Assembly: GCA_026120035.1 (NCBI GenBank)
Contig: JALRME010000048.1
Location: forward strand, 1-64,000
Length of the DNA: 64,000 nt
DNA from: Coleophoma eucalyptorum
Lineage: Eukaryota; Ascomycota; Leotiomycetes; Helotiales; Dermateaceae
Reading direction: 5' to 3'
Positions 1 to 10,140 of the stretch are shown one piece after another (positions within the stretch are counted from its first letter, which is position 1; every line of letters begins with the position of its first letter). The notes beneath the pieces were generated by a model. The model was not told where the DNA came from, did not search any database, and saw only the letters and a program-made list of their open reading frames with translations. Both the position numbers and the translations under genes were made by a program.

Positions 1-1462
1 TTCAAGGCTTACTTCCTAAGAAGAGCTAGCTATTATACAATATATTCTCGACTTAGATACTCGTGGATTTCCTCCTCGACCTCAAGCTGTTCAAGAAATA
101 GTAGATCTTCTTCTTGCCGAACGCGACGCGCCTCCTGTAGGAAAGAATTAGACCTCTAATTTCATCAAACGTCGTACAGAGATTAAGACGAAATTTAGTC
201 GCAAATACGACTATAAGAGAGCTCTCTACGAAGATCTAGTTATTATTAGGGACTGGTTTAAGCTCGTACGAAATATAATTACAAAATATGGAATAGTAGA
301 GAAGGATATATATAACTTCGATGAAGCTGGATTTCTTATGAGAGTTATTACTACTGCCAAAGTGGTTATAAGCTTAGAATCAAGGAGTCGGCCTAAGACT
401 ATACAACCAGGGAATCGAGAATAGGTCTCTATTATACAAGGTATCAATTCGTACGGCTGGGCACTACCTCCCTTTATTATTTTCAAAGGCCAAAACCACC
501 TCTCAGCTTAGTACGAAGACTCTAGTCTCCCACAAGATTGGGTAATAACACTAAGTGAGAATGGGTGGACTACGAACGAAATTGGATTCCAATGGATTTA
601 GCACTTTGATAGGCATACAAAGAGTCGTACAACTGGGAAATACCGACTTCTTATTCTAGACGGGCACGAGTCCCACCTATCAGCTTAATTCCAGCAATTC
701 TATATAGAAAATAACATTATTACACTTTGTATACCTCCGCATTCCTCTTATTTACTTCAGCCTTTGGACGTTGGTTGTTTTGGCCTATTAAAGGCGTCCT
801 ATAGCAAGTAAGTCGAGAATCTCGTTCGAGTCCGTATTCACCATATTACTAAGCTTGAGTTCCTCTCTATATTTAAGGAGGCATTTAAAGCTACCTTTAT
901 AAAGCAGAATATCAAAAGTGGATTCCGTGCTACTGGCTTAGTTCCATACGATCCAGAGAATGTCCTCTCTTATCTCGATCTTCAGTTAAATACACTACCG
1001 CCACTACCTCCTACCCAAGAGCCGGATTGGACCTCAAAGATACCACAGAATATAGCAGAGCTTGAATTCCAGACCTCACATATTAAAGACCGTATTATAT
1101 AACACCAGAATAGTTCTCCAACTCCAATCAATAAGGCCTTTGACCAGCTTGTTAAAGGAGCTCAAATTATGATCCATTCGGCTACGCTTCTTAAGGCCGA
1201 GGTTAAAGCCTTACAAGAGGCAAACCAAGCTAAAAAAAGAAGGGAAAGAAAGCGAAAGAGGCGTATATACTAAGGTGGAAGTCTTACAGTCGAAGAAGGT
1301 CAAGAGCTTATTCAAAGCACTCAAAATCAAAAGGATAAAGGAGATAGTACTATTTAGGCTGAAGGCTCAAAAGGACGATAGCGACGATGTAGACTATGTA
1401 ACGAAACTAGACATAATGCTCGTACATATAAACAAGCTTAGGATTCGATTGATATAGAATAA
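1..1462 (+). pseudogene. Fot1/pogo-type (Tc1-mariner superfamily) transposase relic, RIP-damaged, 5' end outside the window
   Basis: One reading frame (codons starting at position 2) runs through the whole stretch without frameshifts and reads as a pogo-family DDE transposase. It has a YNFDEAGF-type first catalytic Asp region, a LILDGHESH second Asp region, the [16 protein letters not shown] block, and a C-terminal zinc-knuckle-like CRLCNETRHNA segment. The frame is broken by about twelve in-frame stops (at 17, 149, 422, 509, 599, 686, 809, 1100, 1271, 1355, 1379 and 1439) before a terminal TAA at 1460. The stops fall where family members have Gln or Trp, so each is explained by CpA to TpA on one strand or the other, the signature of repeat-induced point mutation. 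The element cannot encode a working transposase. The N-terminus and left terminal repeat lie off the window. Confidence 0.88.
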
Positions 1463-1523
1463 GTAGTGTTTTATAACTATATTATAGTTATAATCAAGGG
1501 TAATACATAGATAGTATATTTTA

Positions 1524-1555
1524 GTGTTCAACTCGCTTAGGTGTTCAACTCGCTT
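1524..1555. repeat. 15-bp tandem direct repeat near the right end of the transposon relic
   Basis: GTGTTCAACTCGCTT occurs at 1524-1538 and again at 1541-1555, separated by AG. It lies about 60 bp after the transposase frame ends, where a pogo element's right terminal inverted repeat would be expected. The matching left end is outside the window, so its terminal-repeat status is inferred. Confidence 0.6.
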
Positions 1556-2586
1556 GGGAAATACGTTATCGCATTACACTTTTATTATCTTTACCTTACC
1601 GCGCTCAGAAAGTCAATTACGCAGGCAATCTAGCCAGCCTCAAAAAAGGAGCTCGTGACAGCTTCTCGAAGTCAATTAGTTTCTTTACAGGTAGGCGAAG
1701 TAGATCGTATTGTGTCAATTTGAACTGCGCCCTTACCTTCTTAAATATATTCGTTTGTTGGCATGTGGGTACATGTAGTGAGAAGGTGTTACTTTAAATA
1801 GAATTAACCCTAACCCATAAGCCTTAATATAGTAAGTACTAGTGCTACCGAGCCCAAGGGAGAGGTAGTAAAGAGTAAGGGTGGTTGAGAGGACTTTTGG
1901 GAGTTTAGTCCTCCTCGGCTTACGTGAGATGACATGATATTGTGCACATCGCTAGGACTTTCAAGTGTATTCCACGCAAGATGCGGCTGGTTAAGTAACG
2001 ACATATACTATGGTTTGAATTTCGCATAAACGTTCATAAAAGCGGAACGAGCATAACACGAGGGTAGAAAAGCCCAGTGTCTTTAGCATAAGAAGCAAAT
2101 TCAGTGCACAAAAGGTGAAATCAGTATGAAGTAGACTACAATCTAGAGGCAGGGGTGTTTGGAAGGAATAGGGAACAAAATGTAAGCCAGACTGGTGGTG
2201 GTAGGTACTCTCTGTTATCAATAGAAGCATGTGCATCGTGAAGGATGGGCTTAGGTGGGCTGAGCTAGGCTAAGTACGAGGTAGGCTGCATTCCTGCCCC
2301 CAAGTGCCCCCACCCCCCAAGCATTCTAGCAAAAAGGTGTCAGATGTGCCAATAAGAACTTTGAATGCAAATTTAATAGTCGCATTGCAAGCAGATGCGA
2401 AGGGGGGCGCGGTTACTGAGGGGGGTACGCCTTGTAGATAAGTTATTTGCTCAAAATAGTGGATGCGGCTAATGACGCTGACGGTTTGGAGGACACTCAA
2501 CAGTTATTAGACCAGTTTTAACCCGGTCTTGACCTCTTATTTGTTTCATATTGATATTATCTTGAAACAAGCGCTTAACATTCAAA
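1556..2586. other. Intergenic; no gene recognised
   Basis: AT-rich sequence between the transposon relic and the surface-protein gene. Only short incidental reading frames occur on either strand. A two-copy telomere-like AACCCTAACCC string lies at 1806-1816. The last few hundred bases presumably hold the promoter of the gene starting at 2587. Confidence 0.5.
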
Positions 2587-3609
2587 ATGGTACAATATGA
2601 AGATGGGCTCGAAGTGGTGACCGTGCGTGACGATGGGCCCTGCGTGCAGTCCATCGAGGATGCTTGGGTTGGTCACCATCCTGCTCGCGATACAAACTAC
2701 GAAACCGAGAAAGAAGTCAAAGACAGCAAATATTTAAGTATCAGCAGCGGCCAGACCCAGACAACTTATGATGGATTAAAGGAACAACCGGAAGCGTCCA
2801 ATCCTCAGAAGAGAAGAATATGTGGACTTTCGCGGCCGTGTTTTTGGATTACGCTTGTCGTTGCAGCATCAATTATCATCGGGGCTGCGGTTGGAGGCGG
2901 TCTGGGAGCTGGTTTATCAAAGAAACAATCAAATTTCTCCAGGTATGCCATACTATGCGTGGTGAAATTGAAGTAGGATTAAACTTCCAGAATGAGTTTT
3001 CAGGAACTATCAACAGTTTGATTTTGGACGTTAATTTCATTAGGCATCTTGTTCATCATAGTTTCTACTCTGGTGAAACAAATGCTTCTGTTATTTACGT
3101 TTCTACATGAACCTAGCTAACAATATTCGATTTACAGTCCTGCACCTCAGTCGACTATTACTGCGTTTCTCTCGTCAGGTCTAACGCCAACTGCAACATC
3201 CTCCGGTGCAGGCTCAAGTACTGGCACTGGCACTACCAGCTCTGCTACACCCTACGGCACAGATATAGCTGGATGCCCTGGTGCCAACGGCACATATTAT
3301 AGCCCTTCTGGCAGCAGTAGCGGGAAGTTTTTGAAGCTTTGCAACACTGACTATCATGACAATGGATACACAATCAATATCGCAACGAATCCAAATCCGA
3401 CGAGTGCAACCTCGCTGAACTCGTGTATCGATCTCTGCGTCAATTATAACAAAAATAACAACGCTGTGCCCGGCAGTGGCGGTTGTGTAGCGGCTGTACT
3501 TGTTATGTCGGATAGTGAATGTTGGCTAAAGAATTCAACTGGGGTGCATATTGATACTTCGAATGAATCATATGATATAGCAGCCTCTTGTTTGTCTGGA
3601 TTTTGCTAG
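2587..3609 (+). CDS. Single-pass membrane protein with Ser/Thr-rich linker and Cys-rich extracellular domain
   Basis: Two exons, 2587-2942 and 3138-3609, around a 195-nt GT...AG intron, give about 275 residues. Residues 1-78 are hydrophilic and presumably cytosolic. A basic stretch (QKRRICGL) precedes one strong membrane segment (about 82-107, ending in AAVGGGLGAGL). A Ser/Thr/Gly-rich linker follows the intron. The last ~110 residues carry paired cysteines (CPGANG, LCNTDYHD, SCIDLCVNYN, GGCVAA, ECWLKN, SCLSGFC) and N-glycosylation sites. This layout (basic-TM-GGG, Ser/Thr stalk, apple/WSC-like Cys domain) is common in uncharacterised Pezizomycotina surface proteins. Function is unknown; a role as a cell-wall or environmental sensor would be inference. 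The splice is supported by frame and by the conserved layout on both sides. Confidence 0.8.
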
Positions 3610-4037
3610 TACGGTCGGAGATATACACAATGTTATATTTATTGTCTTCTTTGTACATTTGTTTATTTAGCCATTAGTTAATATTAAGTCCTAGTAGATA
3701 GATTTATTTTGCTTCATAGTATAACGCCTGCCTCTACGTCCCGAGACGCACCCTGTAAGGAGATAAACTATAGGTACTTCGAGTTTAAGGGATTATATAT
3801 CTGTGGATGTACTAGAATTTCTATGTATTTTTATTTCAGCTGTATTATTGTCGGACTACAATAACATGTACCAAGCATGTGATTGATCACGTGGATACAT
3901 TCATTGATGAGATATAACCCTATTTACGATACGTGTACATAGAGAATCAACAACCACCTACAACACCGCATACCCTGTAATTGAAGCCTATGATGCTATT
4001 ACGAGGTCTGTATATTGTTATCGCATACCAACAATTA
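3610..4037. other. Intergenic; nothing recognised
   Basis: AT-rich 3' flank of the surface-protein gene. I see no coding signal here. Confidence 0.5.
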
Positions 4038-4233
4038 TTGTCGGAATGTTATTTACAGGTCAATCACGGGATCTAGTCACATGTTACATGTTACAGTATT
4101 CTTAGCGAGAGAGGTACTAATACCTACCTCTCTGCTGCGCACTTGCTTCAATCAACATCTTTCTATTCCTTCTGAATCAAATCACCTGTTTAACCTACCA
4201 GTCTAATCTTACATTGCTTGATGTAAACCAACA
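4038..4233. mobile_element. Probable solo LTR (Copia-like), 196 bp
   Basis: The segment begins TGTCGGAATG and ends ACCAACA, the TG...CA ends of an LTR. It is flanked by the near-matching pentamers ATTAT and ATTTT, which could be a degraded target-site duplication. Internally it has a hairpin with 9-bp arms (AGAGAGGTA at 4108-4116, TACCTCTCT at 4125-4133). The right half resembles a second element ending near 12082. No internal retrotransposon coding sequence is nearby, hence solo LTR. Confidence 0.45.
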
Positions 4234-4334
4234 ATTTTATACTTCTCCCGAATACTCCTGACCTACTAATTCTCAAATTTATTATTGCGTCGTCGCCGCC
4301 GCCCTCTTGAATTTACAAAGGGCGTACTTTTACA

Positions 4335-5060
4335 CTACAATAGACCCCGACTTGCGACACCAGGGTTCTTGATATTGTATATATCCTTTCGCAGGGTCTG
4401 GGAGAGCGCGGCAAGGGAATGGGAGAACATATGGTAGTGAATAAGCCCAGGGCCATCAGGAAATATTTCGGCGGATGCGTTGGTGGTGAGATAGTCTTTG
4501 GCTGACTGATGAATGATGTAGACATTATTATCTCGGACTGTAAGGAACGAGCCACATAGGTTGATAATTCTTTCCTGGTCTATATCAGAGATATTATTGT
4601 TGAGGCCAACTAGAGTTCGGAGTTCAAGCAAATGGAGCGGACAATATGCCAAGGTAGCTGTCGAAAGTACAAGGCGGCAGAAATCAGAATCCTGCCGCCT
4701 CAGCTGACGAGTGTGCAACATCATTCGGTTATAAAGTGGAGTTAGCTCCTTTGGCACCTCTTCAAGGATATCCAAGATGCTATATTTCTGCGCTTGCTGA
4801 AGCTCCATAAAGACTAGAGAAACCCAGAGGAAGTTCCGTCGGCTTTGTGACGCATTATATTCCGAACTTTATCTCGTATCGCTTGATCATGCTTTATTGA
4901 TGCAAGCTGATTGACCTTAATGTCAATATAAAAACCAATGGCGTGAGACACAAGACCTGCGTTCACCTCCAGACTTAGTCTCACATCAGCATCATGCTGT
5001 GCCAATCGAGTCTCTATATCATGTTTATTTCGACTGGTTACAATCCATTTTACTAAGAAT
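4335..5060 (-). pseudogene. Fragment of a fungal NACHT NLR protein, frameshifted
   Basis: Read on the minus strand, this encodes the end of a NACHT domain (VKWIVTSRNKHDIETRL) and then the winged-helix region typical of fungal STAND proteins (LAYCPLHLLELRTLVGL, INLCGSFLTVRDNNVYIIHQ, SAKDYL). The two halves are in different frames. Around 4835 one base is missing within the codons for the Gly-Thr-Phe-Leu-Trp stretch that normally joins them. Upstream of about 5060 the frame meets a stop, with no P-loop visible, and downstream it ends at 4335 with no repeat domain. It is therefore a broken piece of an incompatibility-type receptor gene. Two more NLR loci lie at 39-41 kb and 48-52 kb. Confidence 0.75.
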
Positions 5061-5910
5061 ACTGTATGTCACATGTGACTAGGTCTCGTGATATTGACCT
5101 GTTGCAAATAGCATTCCGACAGTAGACAAGAATATCAATAGAACTCACGTTATAATGCTTAGCTACTTGGAGGTGGTTATTTAAGCTCTTCAAATCCATG
5201 CACATCTGGAAATAATAAATACTACGACAATTGCTTGTGAAGGGAAGCAGCCCATCTATACGGCATAGCGTCTCCACCCTTTCAGACTTCCTTACAATGT
5301 TGTCCCGACAATTATAGCGCGAGCCAGTACATGGTGCAATATATAGCGCTATTTAGGTAGAAATATTCATTGAACTAAAACACAGGCTGTAGAGGACTAG
5401 ATTGTTACAAGTAAAATAGAATTTTGGCAAATTGTTGCCTAAGTCTTAATGATAGCTGCCTAAGATCACAATAACATCTAACCACTTCTGCATATCAACC
5501 TTACCTGAGTGTTAGCTTTTATGATACGATAGGGCTAAAAGCTGACATTTTATACTACAAGAATAGGCAACAAAAACACGCTCTTCTAAAGATTCCTTAG
5601 AGTAGCAACCAATTGTTGGGTTTAAGTGGAGCCCGAATCCGTGTAGCTGCTACCTAGTAGTATTGCCGGCTGAAATCCCTTCCCTGCTGGCTTATCTCTA
5701 ATCTAGACAGTGGGGTACTTAGCGTCTTAGTGGTCCATGAGACTTCCCTGTAACCTCATCAAAATAAGAGTAAACAAACCCCCAGATTATTGTAAACAAT
5801 CGAGTTAATATTCGATAACCCATTAATTCAAGTGCCTCGGACTTATCAATCCAACCCTGCTCTCCCTATCTCATTCTATTCCAAACAAGAACTTAGAAAA
5901 ATTAAAAACC
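5061..5910. other. Intergenic
   Basis: AT-rich sequence with no recognisable gene. The last part is the promoter side of the GNAT gene at 5911. Confidence 0.45.
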
Positions 5911-6564
5911 ATGGCCCCTTTCCAAAGAGACGACAGATTCTTCACCAAGGATTGGACCATTACCCTTCCCAGTCGCCCAGAGCCAAATCTTAAATTCATC
6001 CGCTTGACACCCGCCGAGACAGCTGCATTTGTACACTTCGCTGCAGGAGCCGTCATCCCACCGACCCCGAAGAGCACTGAAGTCCCTCCTGCCGAGTCTC
6101 AAGCTCCACCAGCGCCCATCCCCGGAGAGAGAATGCGGAGGATGTACGCCGAGTCCCGGACCCGACACCACGCTCTCGACGTATTCATCTCCTTAGAGGG
6201 CAAGTTCGTAGGTTGGGGAGGGGTATTTGAGATCACGGCCCCCGACGAGAAGCCGAGTGTCGCGAATATAGGTATCAGACTAAGCCCCGAAGTCCGAGGG
6301 AGAGGACTAGGAAAGATACTTATGCAGCTCTTGCTGCGATTAAGTAATGAAGTGGATGTAGATATTATTGAAGCGGGTACCATGAAGCATAATACCTCGA
6401 TGAGAGCACTAGCGAAGAGCGTCGGCTTAGTTGAGACGGATGAGATTAAGGAGATCCCTGGGCAGGGCGTCGTGGCTGAATTACTGTTTAAGAACATTGA
6501 GAGGGAGAAGTGGAGAGATCTCGATATGGTGGTTGAGTTTAAGGATCAGGTTGCAAGTGAGTGA
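5911..6564 (+). CDS. GNAT-family N-acetyltransferase
   Basis: Intronless 217-residue protein. The ATG at 5911 sits in a good fungal context (ACCATGG). The GNAT acetyl-CoA-binding motif A is clear: IGIRLSPEVRGRGLGKILMQ, with the Arg-x-x-Gly-x-Gly/Ala signature (RGRGLGK) at about 129-135. Before it is a beta-strand region (LDVFISLEGKFVGWGGVFEI), and after it the motif-B region around NTSMRALAKSVGLVE, which fits the usual 'x-N-x-x-A-x-x-x-Y/x-x-x-G-F/L' layout. A Pro-rich insert at 50-72 is likely disordered. Such proteins acetylate small molecules or amino-terminal and side-chain amines. The substrate cannot be read from the sequence. A second, unrelated GNAT is at 12145. Confidence 0.85.
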   Translation: MAPFQRDDRFFTKDWTITLPSRPEPNLKFIRLTPAETAAFVHFAAGAVIPPTPKSTEVPPAESQAPPAPIPGERMRRMYAESRTRHHALDVFISLEGKFVGWGGVFEITAPDEKPSVANIGIRLSPEVRGRGLGKILMQLLLRLSNEVDVDIIEAGTMKHNTSMRALAKSVGLVETDEIKEIPGQGVVAELLFKNIEREKWRDLDMVVEFKDQVASE

Positions 6565-7666
6565 ATGGGCATACAATTAGCAGGTTGTAAAAGGCACTAT
6601 ACTTTTTTTTTTCTAAGACTGGATGCACACTGCGGGTATACCTCTTATAAAAACATAGGAGACATCGAGGTGTGGAAAGAATTTGAGATGCTTGAAATCA
6701 AAGTACCCATCATTTTTTTTCGGCACGTAGAGTTTTTCGGCCACGAAGGGACGGACGTTACTAGAGATTCCCACACGCCCTCTTATGGAAAATAAAAGGC
6801 TAGAGAGTGTATCAAGTGCGAGCCCCGCTTTGATGTCTATCTCCTAATCCTATGAACCAAACGTATGCACACGATATCACGCATTTACATTGGCCGGCGA
6901 GACTTGGCAGGCATATTTCTATTCTCTTGGCCATCATGCAGACCTTAAATGTTTGCTGCACGGGTATAGAACCTAATTGATTATCTGAGTGACACCTAGG
7001 TTGTTGTACTTTTACTGTGCCAAGCTGCGATCGAGCCTTTGTAATGGGACTACAAATTCTTTCTGCCGGTAGGAAGACGCATTTTTGATTGGAATTTCTG
7101 CGATGATTATTTTGGGCTCCTTCTGACAGATGATATCGCGGATGCTTTCACGAGCCTTAGGGAATAGGAGCCTTCGTAAAGTTTCTTCCAGTTCCCAGAA
7201 TGCAGAACTCTTTGTTAAAAATGGGACCATCGAATCCAGGGGTGACTGCCTTGGTGGAAAGCCTTGGTCCCAATTTAGCAGTAGGAATTCCACTAATCGT
7301 ACTCTCCGTAAACCCATGGAGCGTTCTGCTGTACAAGCTTCGTGTATAGTGATCTTGTCTTGTACCATATAAGCAATATGCCTTGCCCTGCTCCGGATCA
7401 ACTGAACAGTAGCTTTCTCCATACTCGTGCTGGCATTTTGTTTCAAATTTGGACAGTATCGTTGAAGGATCCTCTTTCTTCACCGATTTTTGAGATTTTA
7501 ACTCCGCACAGCTCTTGGGCAAAAGGATCTTTGGCTAATAAATCGACAACTAAAATTGTCGCGTCGTTCAAAACGGAGGCAGTATGTGAAGCCGTAGTTT
7601 ACTGTCATGAAGGCTCCGAGGAGAAGCAACATTCGTCACTTGACCACACGCCCAGCAATCATATGC
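6565..7666. other. Intergenic, about 1.1 kb; no supported gene
   Basis: Between the GNAT gene and the 3' end of the transcription-factor-like gene. Overlapping reading frames of 120-145 codons exist on the minus strand between 7012 and 7522. They change frame repeatedly, and I could match them to no family with confidence; they may be remains of a dead gene. Confidence 0.35.
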
Positions 7667-9453
7667 TCAGCAATTTTGGGAGGATACTTCTTCCCAGAGC
7701 GCCTTGACCTGTGACGTGAAGGCTCTTTCTGACCATGTAAATTGCTTCAAGATTTCGAGCAGTTCTGGCCACGAACTGTACAAGTTCCTGAATCTGGCAG
7801 CGTTCGAGCGCAGTAGAGCGACATAGCTGGAGCGCACCGTTCCAACAGGAGCGAATGCCCCGCCGATGTATAGGAGCCAGAGTAGCAAATCCGGGTGATC
7901 ATCCCACATGGGATCTTCATTAGCCTGTTGTAATTCGCGGAGTAATTGTGAGAAAACGTGTGGCTGTGAAATCCAGAGTCAGTACATTTCGGAATCAGAC
8001 TAGCAGCAAAGTTCGGCATCTTGTCAAGTCCATCTGCACCAAGGCATATTGACAGGACCAGAACTAACTAGACAGAAAGTAACATTTGTGGTTCACCTAC
8101 GGGAATTACTAAAGCGCACCAGACCGTGCAGCATAGCATAACTGAGCATAGATATGCCGCAAGACGACAACACTCCAAGACAGGTGAAAGCTTCGGCAAG
8201 CTCACAAGCCTGGACTGAATAGATGCTGTATGATTATTGATATTTGTCATTAGCATTATATCGCGCCTAGTGAAAGGTGTGACATCCCGAAGACATTGCA
8301 GTGCATTTAAGTCTTCAAGAACTTCAATGAACTTTTTGGTGAGTAAGTGGGACCGTGTTTGAAATCCTGGTGGCAGCTGGAAGAAGTTTGGGGAGAATGG
8401 ATCTCTGGTCCATTGAAGCTCGGAAAAGGTTGTGTGATCAACTATGCGACTAGACCCTGTTAAAACTGCGGAATTCAGATCTTGCCTGTCGACTAATGTA
8501 AGAGTAGGTCACAAAAATGTTGCATCCTTGCTTACCAAAATATAGCCCGTTTGATCCCGCCAGTGAGATAAATGCCCCCCGTTTGACGACAGATCTCCAG
8601 CAGCTGCTTTACTGCGCCCATGTGAAGTTGAACTTGGGACTTCATCCCCAGGCAGGCCTGGATAGTCAAATATTAGCTTAACGCTACTCGAGACGGCGGG
8701 AACAATCAACAGAGCAAGGTTTGCAAACCTCTACTCCAGCCAGCAACAGAATGGCTCCAATGGTTGACTCAGTAGTAGCCTCATCGAGTGAACCCATTTT
8801 CTCCCGAATATAACTGATTGCCTGACCCTGATACCCAAGACACTCTTGGTTAATACTGCCTCCAGTTACCGCGAACGTAAAAGAGAGCATGACGGCGTTC
8901 ACAAGAGCCGGATCAACGAAACCGGTTCGAAAAACGGAGCGAAAGTTCTGGAATGCAAGCTCTTCCACAATGCTGAAGACTGGCTCAGGAGCTCGCCTAG
9001 CTGTGTCTGAAGCACTTCTTGTAAGCTTGTCCGAGGTAGTTTTTAGCAACCAAGTAGTGCTTACAGTGACCAAGTAGTGCTTGCAATCTCGACGAATCCA
9101 CCGCGAGTGTCTCGAACGGGTCGATCGTGCCGGCAGATAGGGAGAATAATGATGTGGCTAGAGTACCAGTGCGCGCTCTCTTGCTTACCAGCTGCCGGGG
9201 TTTATCTTCTAAGGTAGTTACACGAAAATTGTCCCTCGACTCCTGCTGAAGCTTTCGTTTATTCCCGAGTGCTTGCTTCACAGCATGTGACCGGGCCAGA
9301 CGCCTCGTGATCTTATCTTTCGTGTCACCGGGAACTTGCATCGAGATGAACTGGAAAGGTCCAGCTGCCAAGGGTTAGTATTGAGATAACAAGCGGCGGC
9401 TGTGCTGCTTCACCTACTGGGGATAGGTCCGCTTTCGGCTCCGACAAAACCAT
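7667..9453 (-). CDS. Fungal-specific transcription-factor-like protein lacking a zinc cluster
   Basis: Six exons on the minus strand (9418-9453, 9065-9350, 8729-9006, 8536-8657, 8101-8485, 7667-7963) join in frame to about 467 residues. All junctions are GT...AG and introns are 49-137 nt. Diagnostic blocks of this widespread Pezizomycotina family are all present and unbroken: ARSHAVKQALGNKRK near the N-terminus, FSLSAGTIDPFETLAVDSSR, APEPVFSIVEELAFQNFRSVF, the QLHMGAVKQLL and TGGIKRAIFW stretch, and the C-terminal HPDLLLWLLYIGGAFAP. These proteins resemble the middle-homology domain of Zn2Cys6 regulators but have no DNA-binding cysteine cluster, so direct DNA binding is doubtful. The first exon (12 codons) and start are the least certain parts; upstream in-frame ATGs exist. 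The gene is divergent from the OYE gene at 10141. Confidence 0.75.
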
Positions 9454-10140
9454 GGTTTGTTGACACCATTGTGCAAGGCTACTCATGTAAAGACTGACAA
9501 TCAGATTATGACATTGGCCCGTAATGGTATGGTATGGTGTGGTATGGAACATATCTTGAGGATGCTGGGGCTATTGTGGCTGTCATCGATGGAGCGGATT
9601 AACAAAACGGCCGGGTTGCTCACATGGATTTCAAATCGTGGGGCTAGTGCATTTGTGGAGGCTAAAACGTGCTTGCTTATAAATCCGAGTTAGGACTCGC
9701 CCGCTTTTACTTTATCAAGTGCTGATAGGACGACGTAGTAAACATCTAGTCTCTTTTTGGCAGTATGTTCTTACTCTAATTGGAAGTACCTTGTTTCCTT
9801 ATTCGGAAGTATCTATTTACCCTAAATGGACATTTTCTAAATTCTTAATTGGAAGTATCTCTGTTCCTTGATAGGAAGTACCTCTGTTTCTTATGTGCAA
9901 TTCTCTTCGTTCCTCAGTATTCATAGTTCCATTTATAGCTTTCAATTTGTAAGGTCTTTAGCCATTAGGTTATTTTGCCATGGCGAGTTTGTCATCGAAC
10001 CACGAGGTCAAGGAGTATAAAAGCTCAACGCCGAAGAGTTGAGAGCTTGGTCTGCCAGATATTCAGAATACAGCTAGACAGCACTTCAATTCTCCAAACA
10101 GTGCCAAGTCGCCTCCTGCTACATCTTAAATCCTTTACTC
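9454..10140. promoter_or_regulatory. Shared divergent intergenic region with a 23-bp tandem array
   Basis: A 687-bp region separates the minus-strand transcription-factor-like gene from the plus-strand OYE gene, so it should hold both promoters. It contains a 23-bp tandem repeat (listed separately). Promoter function is inferred from gene orientation only. Confidence 0.45.
9759..9919. repeat. Minisatellite: seven degenerate 23-bp units
   Basis: Units start at 9759, 9782, 9805, 9828, 9851, 9874 and 9897, exactly 23 bp apart. Five begin GGAAGTA or a close variant (GGAAGTAYCT at 9782, 9805, 9851 and 9874; GGCAGTAT at 9759), followed by a T/C-rich half (TGTTTCCTTA-like). Units at 9828 and 9897 are more diverged, but the period is kept without indels. 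Confidence 0.75.

Noticed and set aside
7012..7522. Possible patatin-like phospholipase remnant on the minus strand
   Set aside because: A stretch resembling KITIHEAC and a Gly-Phe-Asp-Gly segment recalled patatins, but frames change repeatedly and no Gly-x-Ser-x-Gly or Asp-Gly-Gly motif can be shown.
9051..9082. 12-bp direct repeat CAAGTAGTGCTT (9051-9062 and 9071-9082) across an exon-intron junction of the regulator-like gene
   Set aside because: Could mark intron gain by duplication, but one short repeat is weak evidence and could be chance.
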